From positions 30,680 through 94,679 of the forward strand of contig URAK01000010.1 in the NCBI GenBank assembly GCA_900545705.1: 64,000 bases of DNA, written 5' to 3'. The notes beneath the pieces were generated by a model. The model saw only the letters and a program-made list of their open reading frames with translations. It searched no databases and was not told the origin of the DNA. The position numbers and the translations under genes are program-made. Shown here piece after piece: positions 1 through 9,778 of this stretch. Source of the DNA: an uncultured Opitutales bacterium. GTDB taxonomy: Bacteria; Verrucomicrobiota; Verrucomicrobiia; Opitutales; Intestinicryptomonadaceae. Within the stretch, counting starts at the first letter, position 1. The number at the start of each line of letters is the position of its first letter.

Positions 1-284
1 TTTTGAGATATCGGGAATTATCCTGCCCTTTCCCTGCGAAACGACCATGCCCGTTATGCCTTCGCCAACGCGGTACAAGCCCCTGTCTATTTCCGAGCGG
101 CTCAGTCCTTCGGAAGCCTCTATTACGAGAACGTCGCCTTCGCGTAAAGTTACAGTTCCCCTTAAAAGCCCCATTTCTACATGGAGTATTTTAAGGACTT
201 CCGAGAGCATTTCTGGGACGGAAGTTCTTCTCGCTACAAGATGGCTTATTTTATTTAATACGGCGACTTCTACGTGAAGGCTCA
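1..284 (-). CDS. NifA-like sigma-54-dependent transcriptional regulator, GAF N-terminus (partial)
   Basis: Only the first 94 codons lie in the window; the gene runs off the left edge. The protein begins MSLHVEVAVLNKISHLV and continues with a GAF-type sensor domain: a helix (residues about 5-35), then the strands RGTVTLREGD and VGEGITGMVV, ending at a PDIS motif. This GAF layout is the one known from NifA-type enhancer-binding proteins, which activate sigma-54 RNA polymerase. The AAA+ and HTH domains would lie beyond the edge and are not seen. The ATG is 10 nt after the gltD stop with no clear Shine-Dalgarno, so it is probably translated from the gltBD mRNA. Context (GOGAT plus a divergent glutamine synthetase with a sigma-54 promoter) suggests it controls ammonium assimilation. 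That role is inferred. Confidence 0.72.
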
Positions 285-294
285 TTTTTTATTT

Positions 295-1722
295 TTAGCG
301 CTTTGCGGTATTAGTTAAATATTTATGTATTTTTTCGGACGCAGCTATCCCCGAAGCCATGGCGCGCACTACAAGAGATGGCCCAGATATGCAATCGCCC
401 GCGGCGAAGACCGCGTCCGAATTTGTAAGCATGCTGGCGTCTACGGCAACCATTGATCGGGAATTCAAAAGTATCCCCAATTCTTCCACAATTCCATTTT
501 TTGGGACGCCTGTAAAGCCCATACTTAACAAAATTAAATCGGCGTCTATCTTGAAGTCCTCACCCTGCCTCTCGGTGAATGAGCGTGGACGGCCGGATGC
601 GTCGAAAGTCCACTCGCAGCGCGCGAGCGTCGCCGATTTTGCGAATCCGCCCTTTACCTCTATGGATTTGACGTTGACAGCCCAAAGCCTTTCGCAACCC
701 TCAAGGTGGCTGCTTGATGTGCGCAACATATACGGCCACATCGGCCATGGCGTCGACGGATGTCTCTGGGCGGGCGGCTCTGGCATTATCTCCACCTGAA
801 TCACCGATTTTGCCCCTTGGCGTATCGCGGTACCGACACAGTCGGAACCGGTATCTCCGCCTCCGACGACAAGCACTTTTTTGCCTTTTGCCGAAATTTC
901 GAGATTGGGCGATTCTCCGGAAATTACGCGGTTTTGCGAACTGAGAAAATCGAGCGCGAAAAACACGCCCCGCGCGCCCTTGCCCTCGACATTGTCGGAA
1001 AGCCCGCGCGGAACTGCAGTCCCCAAGCAGAGGCATACGGCATCAAATTTTCTCTTCAAATATTTTGCGGAAATGTCTGTACCTATCTCCACTCCGCCTT
1101 CAAACGTCACTCCCGAAGATGAGAGTATGTCTATTCTGCGCTCTACTACGCTCTTTTTAAGTTTAAAGTCGGGGATTCCGTACCTTAACAAACCGCCGAA
1201 GTTGGAATTTTTTTCAAATACGACAACTTCGTGGCCCTTCTTGGCGAGAGAGTCCGCGGCGGACAGTCCTGCGGGGCCGGAGCCTACAACCGCAATGCGC
1301 TTGCCAGTGTAAGAGCGCGGCTTGAAGGGCTCGACGTACCCGCGTTTGAATGCGTTTTCTATTATTTCGTACTCTATCTGCTTTATAGCTACGGGATCCG
1401 ACGGAAGGCCGGCTGTGCACGAAGCTTCGCATAGTGCCGGGCACACGCGCGAGGTAAATTCCGGAAACGGCGAAGTCTGTGCGAGAATGTAGTAGGCGTC
1501 GCGCAAACGGTTTTCCCTCACTGCGGCGTTAAAATCTGGGATATTGTTGCCAAGCGGGCACCCCGCGCCGTGGCAGAACGGTATTCCGCAGTTTATGCAC
1601 CTGCGTGCCTGCTCCGCAACCTCCGCGGGCGTCGGACGAATTTCGACTTCGTCGTAATCGCCCGTTCTATCAGCCCTGTACGCGCACTTTGAGCGCTTGA
1701 TATCCAGGAAGTTAATAGCCAT
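295..1722 (-). CDS. gltD: Glutamate synthase [NADPH] small subunit
   Basis: Transfers electrons from NAD(P)H through FAD to the large subunit, which converts glutamine plus 2-oxoglutarate to two glutamates. The 475-residue protein has N-terminal cysteine clusters for [4Fe-4S] centres (C42, C45, C50, C55, then C94, C98, C102), an FAD-binding GSGPAG at 147-152 and an NAD(P)H-binding GGGDTG at 287-292, the normal GltD order and length. I chose the ATG at 1722 because an AAAGGAG ribosome site lies 11 nt upstream and MAINFLDI is the usual beginning; a longer frame to 1749 would overlap gltB. It follows the gltB stop by 1 nt, so the pair is translationally coupled. Confidence 0.95.
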   Translation of the reverse strand: MAINFLDIKRSKCAYRADRTGDYDEVEIRPTPAEVAEQARRCINCGIPFCHGAGCPLGNNIPDFNAAVRENRLRDAYYILAQTSPFPEFTSRVCPALCEASCTAGLPSDPVAIKQIEYEIIENAFKRGYVEPFKPRSYTGKRIAVVGSGPAGLSAADSLAKKGHEVVVFEKNSNFGGLLRYGIPDFKLKKSVVERRIDILSSSGVTFEGGVEIGTDISAKYLKRKFDAVCLCLGTAVPRGLSDNVEGKGARGVFFALDFLSSQNRVISGESPNLEISAKGKKVLVVGGGDTGSDCVGTAIRQGAKSVIQVEIMPEPPAQRHPSTPWPMWPYMLRTSSSHLEGCERLWAVNVKSIEVKGGFAKSATLARCEWTFDASGRPRSFTERQGEDFKIDADLILLSMGFTGVPKNGIVEELGILLNSRSMVAVDASMLTNSDAVFAAGDCISGPSLVVRAMASGIAASEKIHKYLTNTAKR

Positions 1723-1723
1723 A

Positions 1724-4700
1724 TTACACCGTCTCCTTTCCAGCTTCATGGGAATCTCCGCTGTGCATTCTGCCGAGAGCCTTTCTATATTCCACTGGGA
1801 ATACTTTTACGAATTTCGGCAACACATTTTCCCAATCGTCGAGTATCTCTCGCGCGCGGGCACTCGAAGTAGCCTCGTAGAATTCTTCAATAAGCCCTTT
1901 CAACTCATTTTCGTCCTCGGAGCCTTCTGCTATCGTTTCGAGGTCTATCGAACTGAGGTTGCACCTCATGTCGAAGTTTCCCGTCTCGTCCAGCACGTAG
2001 GCGAACCCGCCGGTCATACCGGCGCCGAAGTTGAACCCGGTAGGCCCAAGTATTGCTACTCTTCCGCCTGTCATATATTCGCAACAGTGGTCGCCTACAC
2101 CTTCGGCCACGAGAACCGCGCCGCTGTTGCGGATTGCAAAGCGCTCGCCGGCCTTGCCGTTTAGGAATATTTTTCCGCCAGTCGCGCCGTAGCCTATGAC
2201 GTTGCCTGCTATCCAATTTGAGCTGCTTTCGATCGGGCAGTCGGGCGAGAGTCTGACTATTATTTTGCCGCCCGAAAGCCCCTTGCCGACATAGTCGTTT
2301 GCCTCGCCTTCGAGGTTGAATGTAAGCCCAGCAGCCAGGAACGCGCCAAAGCTCTGCCCTGCGACCCCCTTAAAGTTCACTTTTATCGTGTCCTCCGGTA
2401 GCCCAGCATTGCCGTACTTTTTGGCAACCATCGAGCTTAGCATTGCGCCGACACTTCTGTCGGAATTCTTTATTTCCATGTTTATTTCCGCAGGCTTTCC
2501 GGTTTCGACATTCTCGCCGACAAGCTTTATGAGCTTCTTGTCGTAGGACTGCTTGAGCTCGCGCGGAGCCAAACCTGCGCTCTTGCGCGGGAGTGATTCG
2601 TCGCCGACAACCTCAAATATCTTGGAGAAGTCGAGGTTCTTGGACTTCCAGAAGTTTATGGCTTCGTCCGTTTCGAGCAAATCGCTGCGACCAACCGCCT
2701 CGTCTATCGAGCGCAGGCCGAGGCGCGCAAGTATTTCCCGAACTTCGCCTGCCACAAATCTCAAGAAGTTTTCAATGTGTTCCGGCTTTCCCTTAAAGCA
2801 CTTTCTCAAGCGGGGATCCTGAGTTGCAACCCCAACTGGGCAGGAATTTTCGTGGCACTTGCGGATCATCACGCAGCCGAGAGTTACGAGAATTGTCGTC
2901 GCAAAGCCAAATTCCTCCGCTCCGAGGAGCGCGCCTATTACGACGTCTCTGCCGGTTTTCAGCTGTCCGTCTACCTGCACGCGGATTTTATCGCGCAGCC
3001 TGTTTAGGCGGAGCGTATGCTGAACCTCCGCAAGCCCGAGTTCCCAAGGAAGCCCCGCATGCTTTATGCTCGTAAGCGGCGAGGCTCCCGTGCCGCCGTC
3101 GTGGCCGCTAATGAGCACGACGTCCGCCTTGCCCTTTGCAACGCCCGCGGCTACCGTTCCAACGCCGACTTCCGACACGAGCTTTACGGACACGCGCGCG
3201 TTTTCGTTGGCGTTGCGCAAGTCGTATATGAGCTGTGCAAGGTCTTCGATTGAATAGATGTCGTGGTGGGGCGGCGGGGATATGAGGCTAACGCCCGGAG
3301 TGGCGTGGCGCACGCGGGCGATTATCTCGTTCACCTTATGGCCAGGAAGCTGTCCACCCTCGCCCGGCTTTGCACCTTGGGCTATCTTAATCTGCAATTC
3401 ACGGGCGTTTATAAGGTATTCAGCCGTGACTCCGAATCTGCCGCTTGCGACCTGCTTGATGGCACTTGCCTTATTGTCGCGCGTGCCGATTCCCTTGTAG
3501 CGCGCCGGGTCTTCGCCGCCCTCGCCGGAATTGCTCATTCCACCGAGCCTATTCATTGCGAGCGCAATCGTCTCGTGCGCCTCGGGGCTTATAGAGCCAA
3601 AGCTCATCGCGCCTGTGACGAATCTGTGGACGATGGAATCCACGCTTTCAACTTCGTCTATCGGGACTGCCTTTGTGGGCTTGAATTTGAACAGTCCGCG
3701 CAAAGTGCACAAGTGGCGCGCTTGGTTGTTTATGAATTCGGCGTATTCGCGGTATTTTGATACGTCGTTTTCGCGCACGGCGCGCTGCAAGAGCGTTATC
3801 GTTGTTGGAGTCCACAAATGGTGTTCGCCATCGCGCCTAAACTTGTACTTGCCGATATTTTCGAGCGAATTTTCAAAATTCGGCTTCGGATAGTGCGCAT
3901 TTCCGTAGCGTTCAAGCGTTTCGGCGGCAATTTCAGTCAATCCTATTCCACCCACGCGGGAGGCTGTAGGCGCAAAGTATGCATCGACAAGCTCTTTTCC
4001 TAGCCCAACCGCCTCGAATACCTGCGCTTGGCGATAGCTGCGCAAGGTGGAAATGCCCATTTTTGACATAACCTTCAAAATTCCCTTGCAGACCGCCTTA
4101 ATATAGTTAGCCACAGCAACAGCCGCATCAACACCCGTCACTTGACCGTTTTCAACCATATTTGCGATAGTTTCTATCGCAAGATAGGGGTTGATTGCCG
4201 TAGCCCCATAGCCGAGCAACAAGCAGAAGTGCGCCACTTCGCGCGCTTCGCCGGTTTCGGCAATTATTCCGGCGCTTGTTCTCAGGCGCTTGTCAACGAG
4301 CCTGCGGTTTACCGCCGCAACAGCAAGCAACATAGGTATCGGGGCATGCCCGTAAGACAGGTTTTTATCGCTTAAAATTATAACGCTCTTTCCGTTTCTC
4401 ACGGCGTTTTCAGCCGCGTCGGATAGCTTTTCGAGCGACTCGCGAAGCGCCTTTTCGCCGCCCGCCGCCGAGAACTCTGCAGGTATTCTCTCCGCCTGGA
4501 AGTTTTCAACTTTGGAGGACAATATGCAAGCAACGTCGCGGTTGGCGAGAATCGGGTGCGGGAGCTTCAACAAGTGCGCATGCTCGGGCAGTTCGACAAG
4601 CGTGTTGCCCTGGTTGCCGATGTATGTCATCAAGCTCATCACAAGCTCTTCGCGGATCGGGTCAATCGGAGGATTCGTGACCTGCGCAAAGAGCTGCTTA

Positions 4701-6256
4701 AAGTAGTCGTAAAGCAGCTGGGGCTTTTCGGAAAGCACTGCGAGGGCAGCGTCGTTGCCCATCGAGCCTATCGGTTCGGCCCCCTTCTCCGCCATCGGGC
4801 GCAAAATCAGGTCGAGATCCTCGGCCGTGTAGCCGAAAAGCTTTTGGCGCTGGACAATATTTTCCCCGATAATCGGCTCGGGTACGGATTCAAATATGCC
4901 GCTCAAAGTTATGCGGTTTGCGTCCACCCACCTGCGATACGGCTTTCCGCGGGCGACGAGAGTCTTTATTTCCTTGTCGAAAAGTATGCGGTGCTTGTTG
5001 AGGTCGAGGTATATCATCTCGCCCGCGCCAAGCCTGCCGCGCATTACAACTTCCGACGGGGGAATGTCCAGAACGCCCGTTTCCGAAGCGAGTACAAATT
5101 TTCCGCTCTTTGTAAGCGTAAAGCGAGCTGGGCGCAAACCGTTGCGGTCCAATAGAGCGCCGGCGTTCACGCCGTCAGTGAATGCGAGCGCCGCAGGGCC
5201 GTCCCACGGTTCCGACAATCCGGAATGGTATTCAAAGAATCCCTGTATATCTTTGCTTACATAAAAATTTCTGCCCCAAGCCTGCGGCACGAGCATTAGC
5301 ATCGTATGCGGGAGGCTCCGTCCTGCGGAGGTATACAATTCGACAGCATTATCCAAGCATGCGGAGTCGCTCTGCCCTTCGCGGATTACGGGGAGAATTT
5401 TTTTGATGTCGTCGCCAAAGAGCGGCGAGCGGAAATGGTCCTCGCGCGAGCGCATCTGATTCAGATTTCCCCTCAGCGTGTTTATTTCGCCGTTGTGGGC
5501 AAGGTAGCGGAACGGCTGAGCCAACTGCCAAGTCGGGAAAGTGTTGGTGCTGTACCTTTGGTGAACGAGAGCAATTGCGCTTTTAAAATTCTCGTCGGCA
5601 AGATCCGGGAAGAACTTGCGCAACTGCGGAGCATTTAGAAGCCCCTTGTAGACGATAGTCCTGCAAGAGAGGGTGCAAATATAAAAAGTGTCGCCAGCTG
5701 CGGTCTTTGCGTCTACGTCTTTTTCTATTCTGCGGCGGAGGATATAGAGGGCGCGCTCGAAGTCCGTCTCATTTTTATCGCCTGCGCCTTCTACGAAAAA
5801 TTGTTCAATTTTCGGGCAAGATTCGAGTGCCATGCCGCCAATGGCGTCCATATTTACCGGAACTTCCCTCCATGCCAAAATCTTTAAGTTTTCAGCTGCG
5901 GTGTCCGACTCTATAATGCGCTTGCACTCTTCCGCTACATTTTTGTCGCGCGGTAGAAAAACCATGCCTACGCCATATTTGCCGCGCTCAGGCAAATTCT
6001 TTACAATAGCCTTGAAGAACTCATGGGGTATTTGGGTCATTATGCCCGCACCGTCGCCGGTTTGAGAGTCTCCGCCCACCGCGCCTCTATGCATCAGGCG
6101 TTCCAATACTTTTATGCCGTTCTCCACTATTTCGTGTTTGCGGACGGCATTTATGTCGGCTACAAGTCCCACTCCGCAAGCGTCGTGTTCGTTTATTGAA
6201 TTATACATTCCCTGCGGGCGCGGGAAGTAAGAATTGGTTGTACGATTTTCCTGCAT
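1724..6256 (-). CDS. gltB: Glutamate synthase large subunit
   Basis: 1510 residues, the full length of bacterial GltB. The glutaminase nucleophile is C27 in the motif HDACGVG; the family removes the residues before it, so the first 26 are a propeptide. In order: class II glutamine amidotransferase (27 to about 430), central linker domain, FMN-binding synthase domain (about 820-1190, with GGEDPARYKG and the SGHDGGTGASP loop), the [3Fe-4S] cysteines in CVMIRKCHENSC, and the C-terminal GXGXG beta-helix (GGKIIV..GNVIGYGATGG). It releases glutamate from glutamine made by GS, so it works with glnN, divergent across a 377-nt regulatory gap. First gene of the gltB-gltD-regulator operon. Confidence 0.96.
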   Translation of the reverse strand: MQENRTTNSYFPRPQGMYNSINEHDACGVGLVADINAVRKHEIVENGIKVLERLMHRGAVGGDSQTGDGAGIMTQIPHEFFKAIVKNLPERGKYGVGMVFLPRDKNVAEECKRIIESDTAAENLKILAWREVPVNMDAIGGMALESCPKIEQFFVEGAGDKNETDFERALYILRRRIEKDVDAKTAAGDTFYICTLSCRTIVYKGLLNAPQLRKFFPDLADENFKSAIALVHQRYSTNTFPTWQLAQPFRYLAHNGEINTLRGNLNQMRSREDHFRSPLFGDDIKKILPVIREGQSDSACLDNAVELYTSAGRSLPHTMLMLVPQAWGRNFYVSKDIQGFFEYHSGLSEPWDGPAALAFTDGVNAGALLDRNGLRPARFTLTKSGKFVLASETGVLDIPPSEVVMRGRLGAGEMIYLDLNKHRILFDKEIKTLVARGKPYRRWVDANRITLSGIFESVPEPIIGENIVQRQKLFGYTAEDLDLILRPMAEKGAEPIGSMGNDAALAVLSEKPQLLYDYFKQLFAQVTNPPIDPIREELVMSLMTYIGNQGNTLVELPEHAHLLKLPHPILANRDVACILSSKVENFQAERIPAEFSAAGGEKALRESLEKLSDAAENAVRNGKSVIILSDKNLSYGHAPIPMLLAVAAVNRRLVDKRLRTSAGIIAETGEAREVAHFCLLLGYGATAINPYLAIETIANMVENGQVTGVDAAVAVANYIKAVCKGILKVMSKMGISTLRSYRQAQVFEAVGLGKELVDAYFAPTASRVGGIGLTEIAAETLERYGNAHYPKPNFENSLENIGKYKFRRDGEHHLWTPTTITLLQRAVRENDVSKYREYAEFINNQARHLCTLRGLFKFKPTKAVPIDEVESVDSIVHRFVTGAMSFGSISPEAHETIALAMNRLGGMSNSGEGGEDPARYKGIGTRDNKASAIKQVASGRFGVTAEYLINARELQIKIAQGAKPGEGGQLPGHKVNEIIARVRHATPGVSLISPPPHHDIYSIEDLAQLIYDLRNANENARVSVKLVSEVGVGTVAAGVAKGKADVVLISGHDGGTGASPLTSIKHAGLPWELGLAEVQHTLRLNRLRDKIRVQVDGQLKTGRDVVIGALLGAEEFGFATTILVTLGCVMIRKCHENSCPVGVATQDPRLRKCFKGKPEHIENFLRFVAGEVREILARLGLRSIDEAVGRSDLLETDEAINFWKSKNLDFSKIFEVVGDESLPRKSAGLAPRELKQSYDKKLIKLVGENVETGKPAEINMEIKNSDRSVGAMLSSMVAKKYGNAGLPEDTIKVNFKGVAGQSFGAFLAAGLTFNLEGEANDYVGKGLSGGKIIVRLSPDCPIESSSNWIAGNVIGYGATGGKIFLNGKAGERFAIRNSGAVLVAEGVGDHCCEYMTGGRVAILGPTGFNFGAGMTGGFAYVLDETGNFDMRCNLSSIDLETIAEGSEDENELKGLIEEFYEATSSARAREILDDWENVLPKFVKVFPVEYRKALGRMHSGDSHEAGKETV

Positions 6257-6299
6257 AATTTAGTAATGTTGTTGCCTTATTTTTAAGCAGATAATATGC

Positions 6300-6347
6300 C
6301 AATTTTGTAATATTACTTGCAACTCATTTTTAAATAGCTACTTGCAA
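6300..6347. promoter_or_regulatory. Repeated motifs upstream of gltB
   Basis: Just upstream of gltB are a CAATTTTGTA element (6300-6309), identical to one at 6433-6442, and two direct copies of TACTTGCAA (6314-6322 and 6339-6347) 25 bp apart. Repeats of this kind in a divergent control region suggest protein-binding sites. I recognise no known consensus. Confidence 0.3.
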
Positions 6348-6399
6348 TATAAAAAATATTCCATCCAAAAATGTAGCGCCAGCAAACATGTTTAATACA

Positions 6400-6441
6400 A
6401 CAAAATTGTCATATTTAAAACCCAAATTACGACAATTTTGT
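6400..6441. promoter_or_regulatory. 11-bp inverted repeat, candidate operator or enhancer site
   Basis: ACAAAATTGTC (6400-6410) and GACAATTTTGT (6431-6441) form a perfect 11-bp inverted repeat with 20 nt between the arms. It lies about 145 bp upstream of gltB and about 135 bp upstream of the glnN sigma-54 promoter, a typical distance for an enhancer-binding protein site. The canonical NifA site TGT-N10-ACA is not present exactly, so the binder is unknown. No T-run follows, which argues against a terminator. Confidence 0.4.
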
Positions 6442-6573
6442 AGTAATTATTTTACCCATATTTATATTAAAATCTTGGAATGCGAATAAAAATCGTCAAT
6501 ATTTGCCGCATATATATACATATAGAGCGCGATTAAAGAAAAAAACAAATATTTTACGCCGCTTAGAAAAAAC

Positions 6574-6589
6574 TGGCACGATATATGCT
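6574..6589 (+). promoter_or_regulatory. Sigma-54 (-24/-12) promoter of glnN
   Basis: TGGCACG-N4-ATGCT matches the sigma-54 consensus TGGCACG-N4-TTGCW with exact GG-to-GC spacing and one mismatch (A for T). Transcription would begin near 6600, leaving a leader of about 34 nt before glnN. The NifA-like gene at the other end of the gltBD operon supplies a plausible activator. Confidence 0.75.
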
Positions 6590-6633
6590 TACAAAAAAAA
6601 GCGTCCTTAAAATTTAACAACAAAAGGGAAAAA

Positions 6634-8766
6634 ATGAATGCAAGAAAAAAAGCTTTGACCGCTATCGCAAGCCGCGAAAACGTCTACGATACGGAAATTA
6701 AGCCATACAGAGTCGACGAGGAGTACGGAATCGACACGTTCGGACTAAAAACGCTCGAAGATTACGTTTCCAAGCCGATATACAAAAAACTCCTCGACAC
6801 GATACGCCAGGGCGTACCGCTCGACCCCGCCGTTGCCGACGATGTAGCCCACGCTATGAAAATCTGGGCGATGAGCAGAGGCGCCACCCACTACACGCAC
6901 TGGTTCCTTCCGCTCACAGGAGCAAGCGCGGAAAAACACGACGCATTCCTCGAACCCACAAAGGACGGCGGCGCCATAACAAGGTTCTCCGGCAAAAACC
7001 TCATTCTTGGCGAACCGGACGCGTCTTCATTCCCCTCCGGCGGCTTGAGATCCACCTTCGAGGCGAGAGGCTACACCGCGTGGGACCCAACTTCACCGGC
7101 ATTTATAAAGAGAACTGCGGGCGTTGCAACACTCTGCATTCCCACAATGTTCTGCTCTTACACGGGCGAAGTTCTCGATAAAAAGACACCTCTATTGCGC
7201 TCAATACAAGTTCTGAGCATGCAGGCAAAACGCCTCTTGAAATGCTTTGGAATTAAGACCGACGACCGCGTGTCAGTCACCCTCGGCGCAGAACAGGAAT
7301 ACTTCCTCGTCGACAAATCTCTCTACATTTTGCGCCCCGACCTAATGCAAACGGGCCGCACACTGTTTGGAGCGCCGCCAGTGAAGCACCAGCAGCTTGA
7401 AGACCACTACTTCGCCTCGATTCAACCCCGCATAATAAACTTTATGGCGGAGGTCGATAGGGAATTGTGGAGAATCGGCATTCCCGCAAAAACCCGCCAC
7501 AACGAAGTAGCGCCCGCGCAGTTTGAAATTGCGCCTGTGTTTGAAGAGCTGAACTTGGCGATTGACCATAATATGATGATTATGGAAATCCTTCGCAATA
7601 CGGCGGAAAAACACGGATTTGAATGCCTATTGCACGAAAAGCCGTTCTCCGGAATTAACGGTTCCGGCAAACACAACAACTGGTCAATTTCAGTTGGCGA
7701 CCGCAACCTGCTAAATCCCGGAACCAACCCGCATGAAAACGCCATATTCATGACGACCCTCTGCGCCGTCATAAAGGCGGTTGACGAACATGCCGACCTG
7801 CTCCGCTCCGCGACGGCGAGCGCCGGAAACGACCACCGCTTGGGCGCAAACGAAGCTCCGCCGGCCATAATCTCAATATTCCTCGGCGAACAGCTCACCG
7901 ATATCATCGACCAAATCGAAGCGGGCGAGGCAAAAAGCTCGAAGAACAGCAACTTTATAAAAATCGGAGTTGACACTCTTCCCCCGTTGCCTTGCGACGT
8001 CACGGACAGAAACCGCACAAGCCCATTCGCCTTCACCGGAAACAAATTCGAATTCCGCGCGGCGGGTTCGTCGCAATCGTGCGCAAATCCGAACATCATT
8101 TTAAACACGATTGTTGCGGAAGCGTTCGACGAGATCTCGACGCAGCTTGAAACACTCTCGAAAGCCGACTTCCAAAAGGGTCTGCAAAAAATCCTCCAAA
8201 ACATCGTAAAGAAGCACAAGAAGGTAATCTTCAACGGCGACGGATACAACGATGCATGGAAGAAAGAAGCCGCAAAGCGCGGGCTTCCGAACCTCCGCAG
8301 CACTCCGGAAGCGCTAAAACCGCTTACGAAGCCCGAAAACATTGCCCTCTTCGAAAAGTACGGCGTGCTAAGGGACACGGAGCTAAAAAGCCGCTACGAA
8401 GTCTTCATGGAAGAGTACATGAAGAAGATACAGATAGAAGCTGCCTTGACACTCAATATGTCCAAGACAATGATTGTACCGGCTGCTCTCGAATATCTCG
8501 GAAAACTCACTTCCGACGCTGTATCCGCAAAAGCGGCAGGCGTGAAGAGCACGGCTTTGACTTCAAAATGCAAACTTATCGCAACCCTCGCCGACAGCCT
8601 CGACAAGGCAAACGCGAGCCTCGAAGCGGCTTTGAAAAAGGACGACTCGAAGACGAGAATTGAAGCCATGAACGGCGTTCGCGAGATTGCAGACAAGCTT
8701 GAGCTTGAAGTTGCCGACGATCTATGGCCCATGCCTAAGTACAGCGAGCTGTTGTTCGTCTATTAA
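6634..8766 (+). CDS. glnN: Glutamine synthetase type III
   Basis: ATP-dependent synthesis of glutamine from glutamate and ammonium. The 710-residue length is that of the GSIII class, far longer than GSI. GSIII landmarks include the N-terminal extension with FGLKTLEDYVS, the THYTHWFLPLTG block, the catalytic region GAEQEYFL, the ATP/glutamate site NGSGKHNNWS, RLGANEAPP, and a long helical C-terminal tail after about residue 560. A GGGA ribosome site lies a few bases before the ATG. With gltBD it makes a complete GS-GOGAT cycle. The sigma-54 promoter upstream implies induction under nitrogen limitation. Confidence 0.95.
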   Translation: MNARKKALTAIASRENVYDTEIKPYRVDEEYGIDTFGLKTLEDYVSKPIYKKLLDTIRQGVPLDPAVADDVAHAMKIWAMSRGATHYTHWFLPLTGASAEKHDAFLEPTKDGGAITRFSGKNLILGEPDASSFPSGGLRSTFEARGYTAWDPTSPAFIKRTAGVATLCIPTMFCSYTGEVLDKKTPLLRSIQVLSMQAKRLLKCFGIKTDDRVSVTLGAEQEYFLVDKSLYILRPDLMQTGRTLFGAPPVKHQQLEDHYFASIQPRIINFMAEVDRELWRIGIPAKTRHNEVAPAQFEIAPVFEELNLAIDHNMMIMEILRNTAEKHGFECLLHEKPFSGINGSGKHNNWSISVGDRNLLNPGTNPHENAIFMTTLCAVIKAVDEHADLLRSATASAGNDHRLGANEAPPAIISIFLGEQLTDIIDQIEAGEAKSSKNSNFIKIGVDTLPPLPCDVTDRNRTSPFAFTGNKFEFRAAGSSQSCANPNIILNTIVAEAFDEISTQLETLSKADFQKGLQKILQNIVKKHKKVIFNGDGYNDAWKKEAAKRGLPNLRSTPEALKPLTKPENIALFEKYGVLRDTELKSRYEVFMEEYMKKIQIEAALTLNMSKTMIVPAALEYLGKLTSDAVSAKAAGVKSTALTSKCKLIATLADSLDKANASLEAALKKDDSKTRIEAMNGVREIADKLELEVADDLWPMPKYSELLFVY

Positions 8767-8789
8767 CTTGTTGGTTGTTTGTTTTAGGG

Positions 8790-8815
8790 CGCGCCCTTCG
8801 GGGCGCGTTTTTTTT
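8790..8815 (+). terminator. Intrinsic terminator of glnN
   Basis: Perfect 7-bp stem CGCGCCC/GGGCGCG closed by a TTCG tetraloop and followed by eight T residues, 23 nt after the glnN stop. The AT-rich stretch from here to 9102 holds nothing else I can support. Confidence 0.93.
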
Positions 8816-9102
8816 GCGCCATTATTTAAATCTTCTATAAAAATATTTATAATATTCTTATATGATAAATATTATAAAGCTGTCTATCACGGTATAGATT
8901 GAGTTGCTCTTTTTTATATATTTGGCATTTATTCCGCCAATTTTCTAATATATGAAATTTTTATCAATTTAATATTTATGAAGTTATTAGATATAAGAAA
9001 CAAAAAATATATATTTTTTTACTTTTTGAGGGAGAAAATAGCTCAAGGGGCGAATATAGAGTTATAGAAAAAAGTAAAAAACAACTTTAACCTAAAAAAA
9101 AT

Positions 9103-9369
9103 ATGAAAAAAATTATCAGTATATTAATTATTTCTATGCCTTTCTGCGCTTTTGCTGCAGAAACGGAATATCTAACCTATGGCGACCAAACTGTTGCAAT
9201 AACTACAAACGGGACGCATACGACAATTACTCCTTCGACACAAGAAGAAGCAAATAAAGCGCAAACGAGACAAGCAATTGTAGATTTTGCGAAAGAACAC
9301 CCTGTAGCAGCTGGAATAGTCGCCCTTGTCGCTGGAACTCTTTACTTGCTTGCATCTCCATCTAACTAA
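9103..9369 (+). CDS. Small secreted or membrane-anchored protein, unknown function
   Basis: 88 residues. The N-terminus MKKIISILIISMPFCAFA is a clear signal peptide, probably cut after AFA or AFAA. A short polar, Thr-rich segment follows (about 20-65), then a hydrophobic stretch (about 66-83, AAGIVALVAGTLYLLA) that could anchor the protein in a membrane. A terminator directly downstream supports a real single-gene unit. No family recognised; no strong ribosome site. Confidence 0.6.
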   Translation: MKKIISILIISMPFCAFAAETEYLTYGDQTVAITTNGTHTTITPSTQEEANKAQTRQAIVDFAKEHPVAAGIVALVAGTLYLLASPSN

Positions 9370-9416
9370 TACTAAAAAAGCTATTATTATAAGCTAAGTT
9401 TTTCGTTTATATAAAG

Positions 9417-9448
9417 CGCCCCAGTTTAATTTAGGGGCGTTTTTTTTT
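9417..9448 (+). terminator. Intrinsic terminator
   Basis: CGCCCC/GGGGCG stem with an 11-nt A/T-rich loop and nine T residues, 47 nt after the small secreted protein gene. Confidence 0.85.
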
Positions 9449-9778
9449 ACTCTATAGATTAAATTTTAATGCTTATATTTTGAATTACGATAAAATATTT
9501 TGTATGCCATGTTGTACTCGAAACTTTGAAAATATATTATATTGACGCACTTATCAATTCTTCAAATTTTTATAAAAAAAATATAGCGCATATTTCATAA
9601 AATTTCCCATTTTTTTAGCTAGTAGTAGCATAAAATAAATAACTTTTTTTTAACATTAGGCTCCCGCAGCAAAAATTAAATCTTTGGCAAAAGATTGAAA
9701 TAAATGCCGATAGAGCGGTTACTTCCGATCATCTCAATATATATTGACAATTTCGCCGCCCTTTGAAAAAAATATTTT
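9449..9778. other. AT-rich intergenic stretch
   Basis: About 330 nt of very AT-rich sequence between a terminator and a secreted glycosidase gene. It must contain the promoter of the downstream gene, but I see no convincing -35/-10 pair, hairpin or small gene. Confidence 0.5.

Noticed and set aside
7422..8378. 318-codon minus-strand frame inside glnN
   Set aside because: Antisense to conserved GSIII sequence; no start context and no motif.
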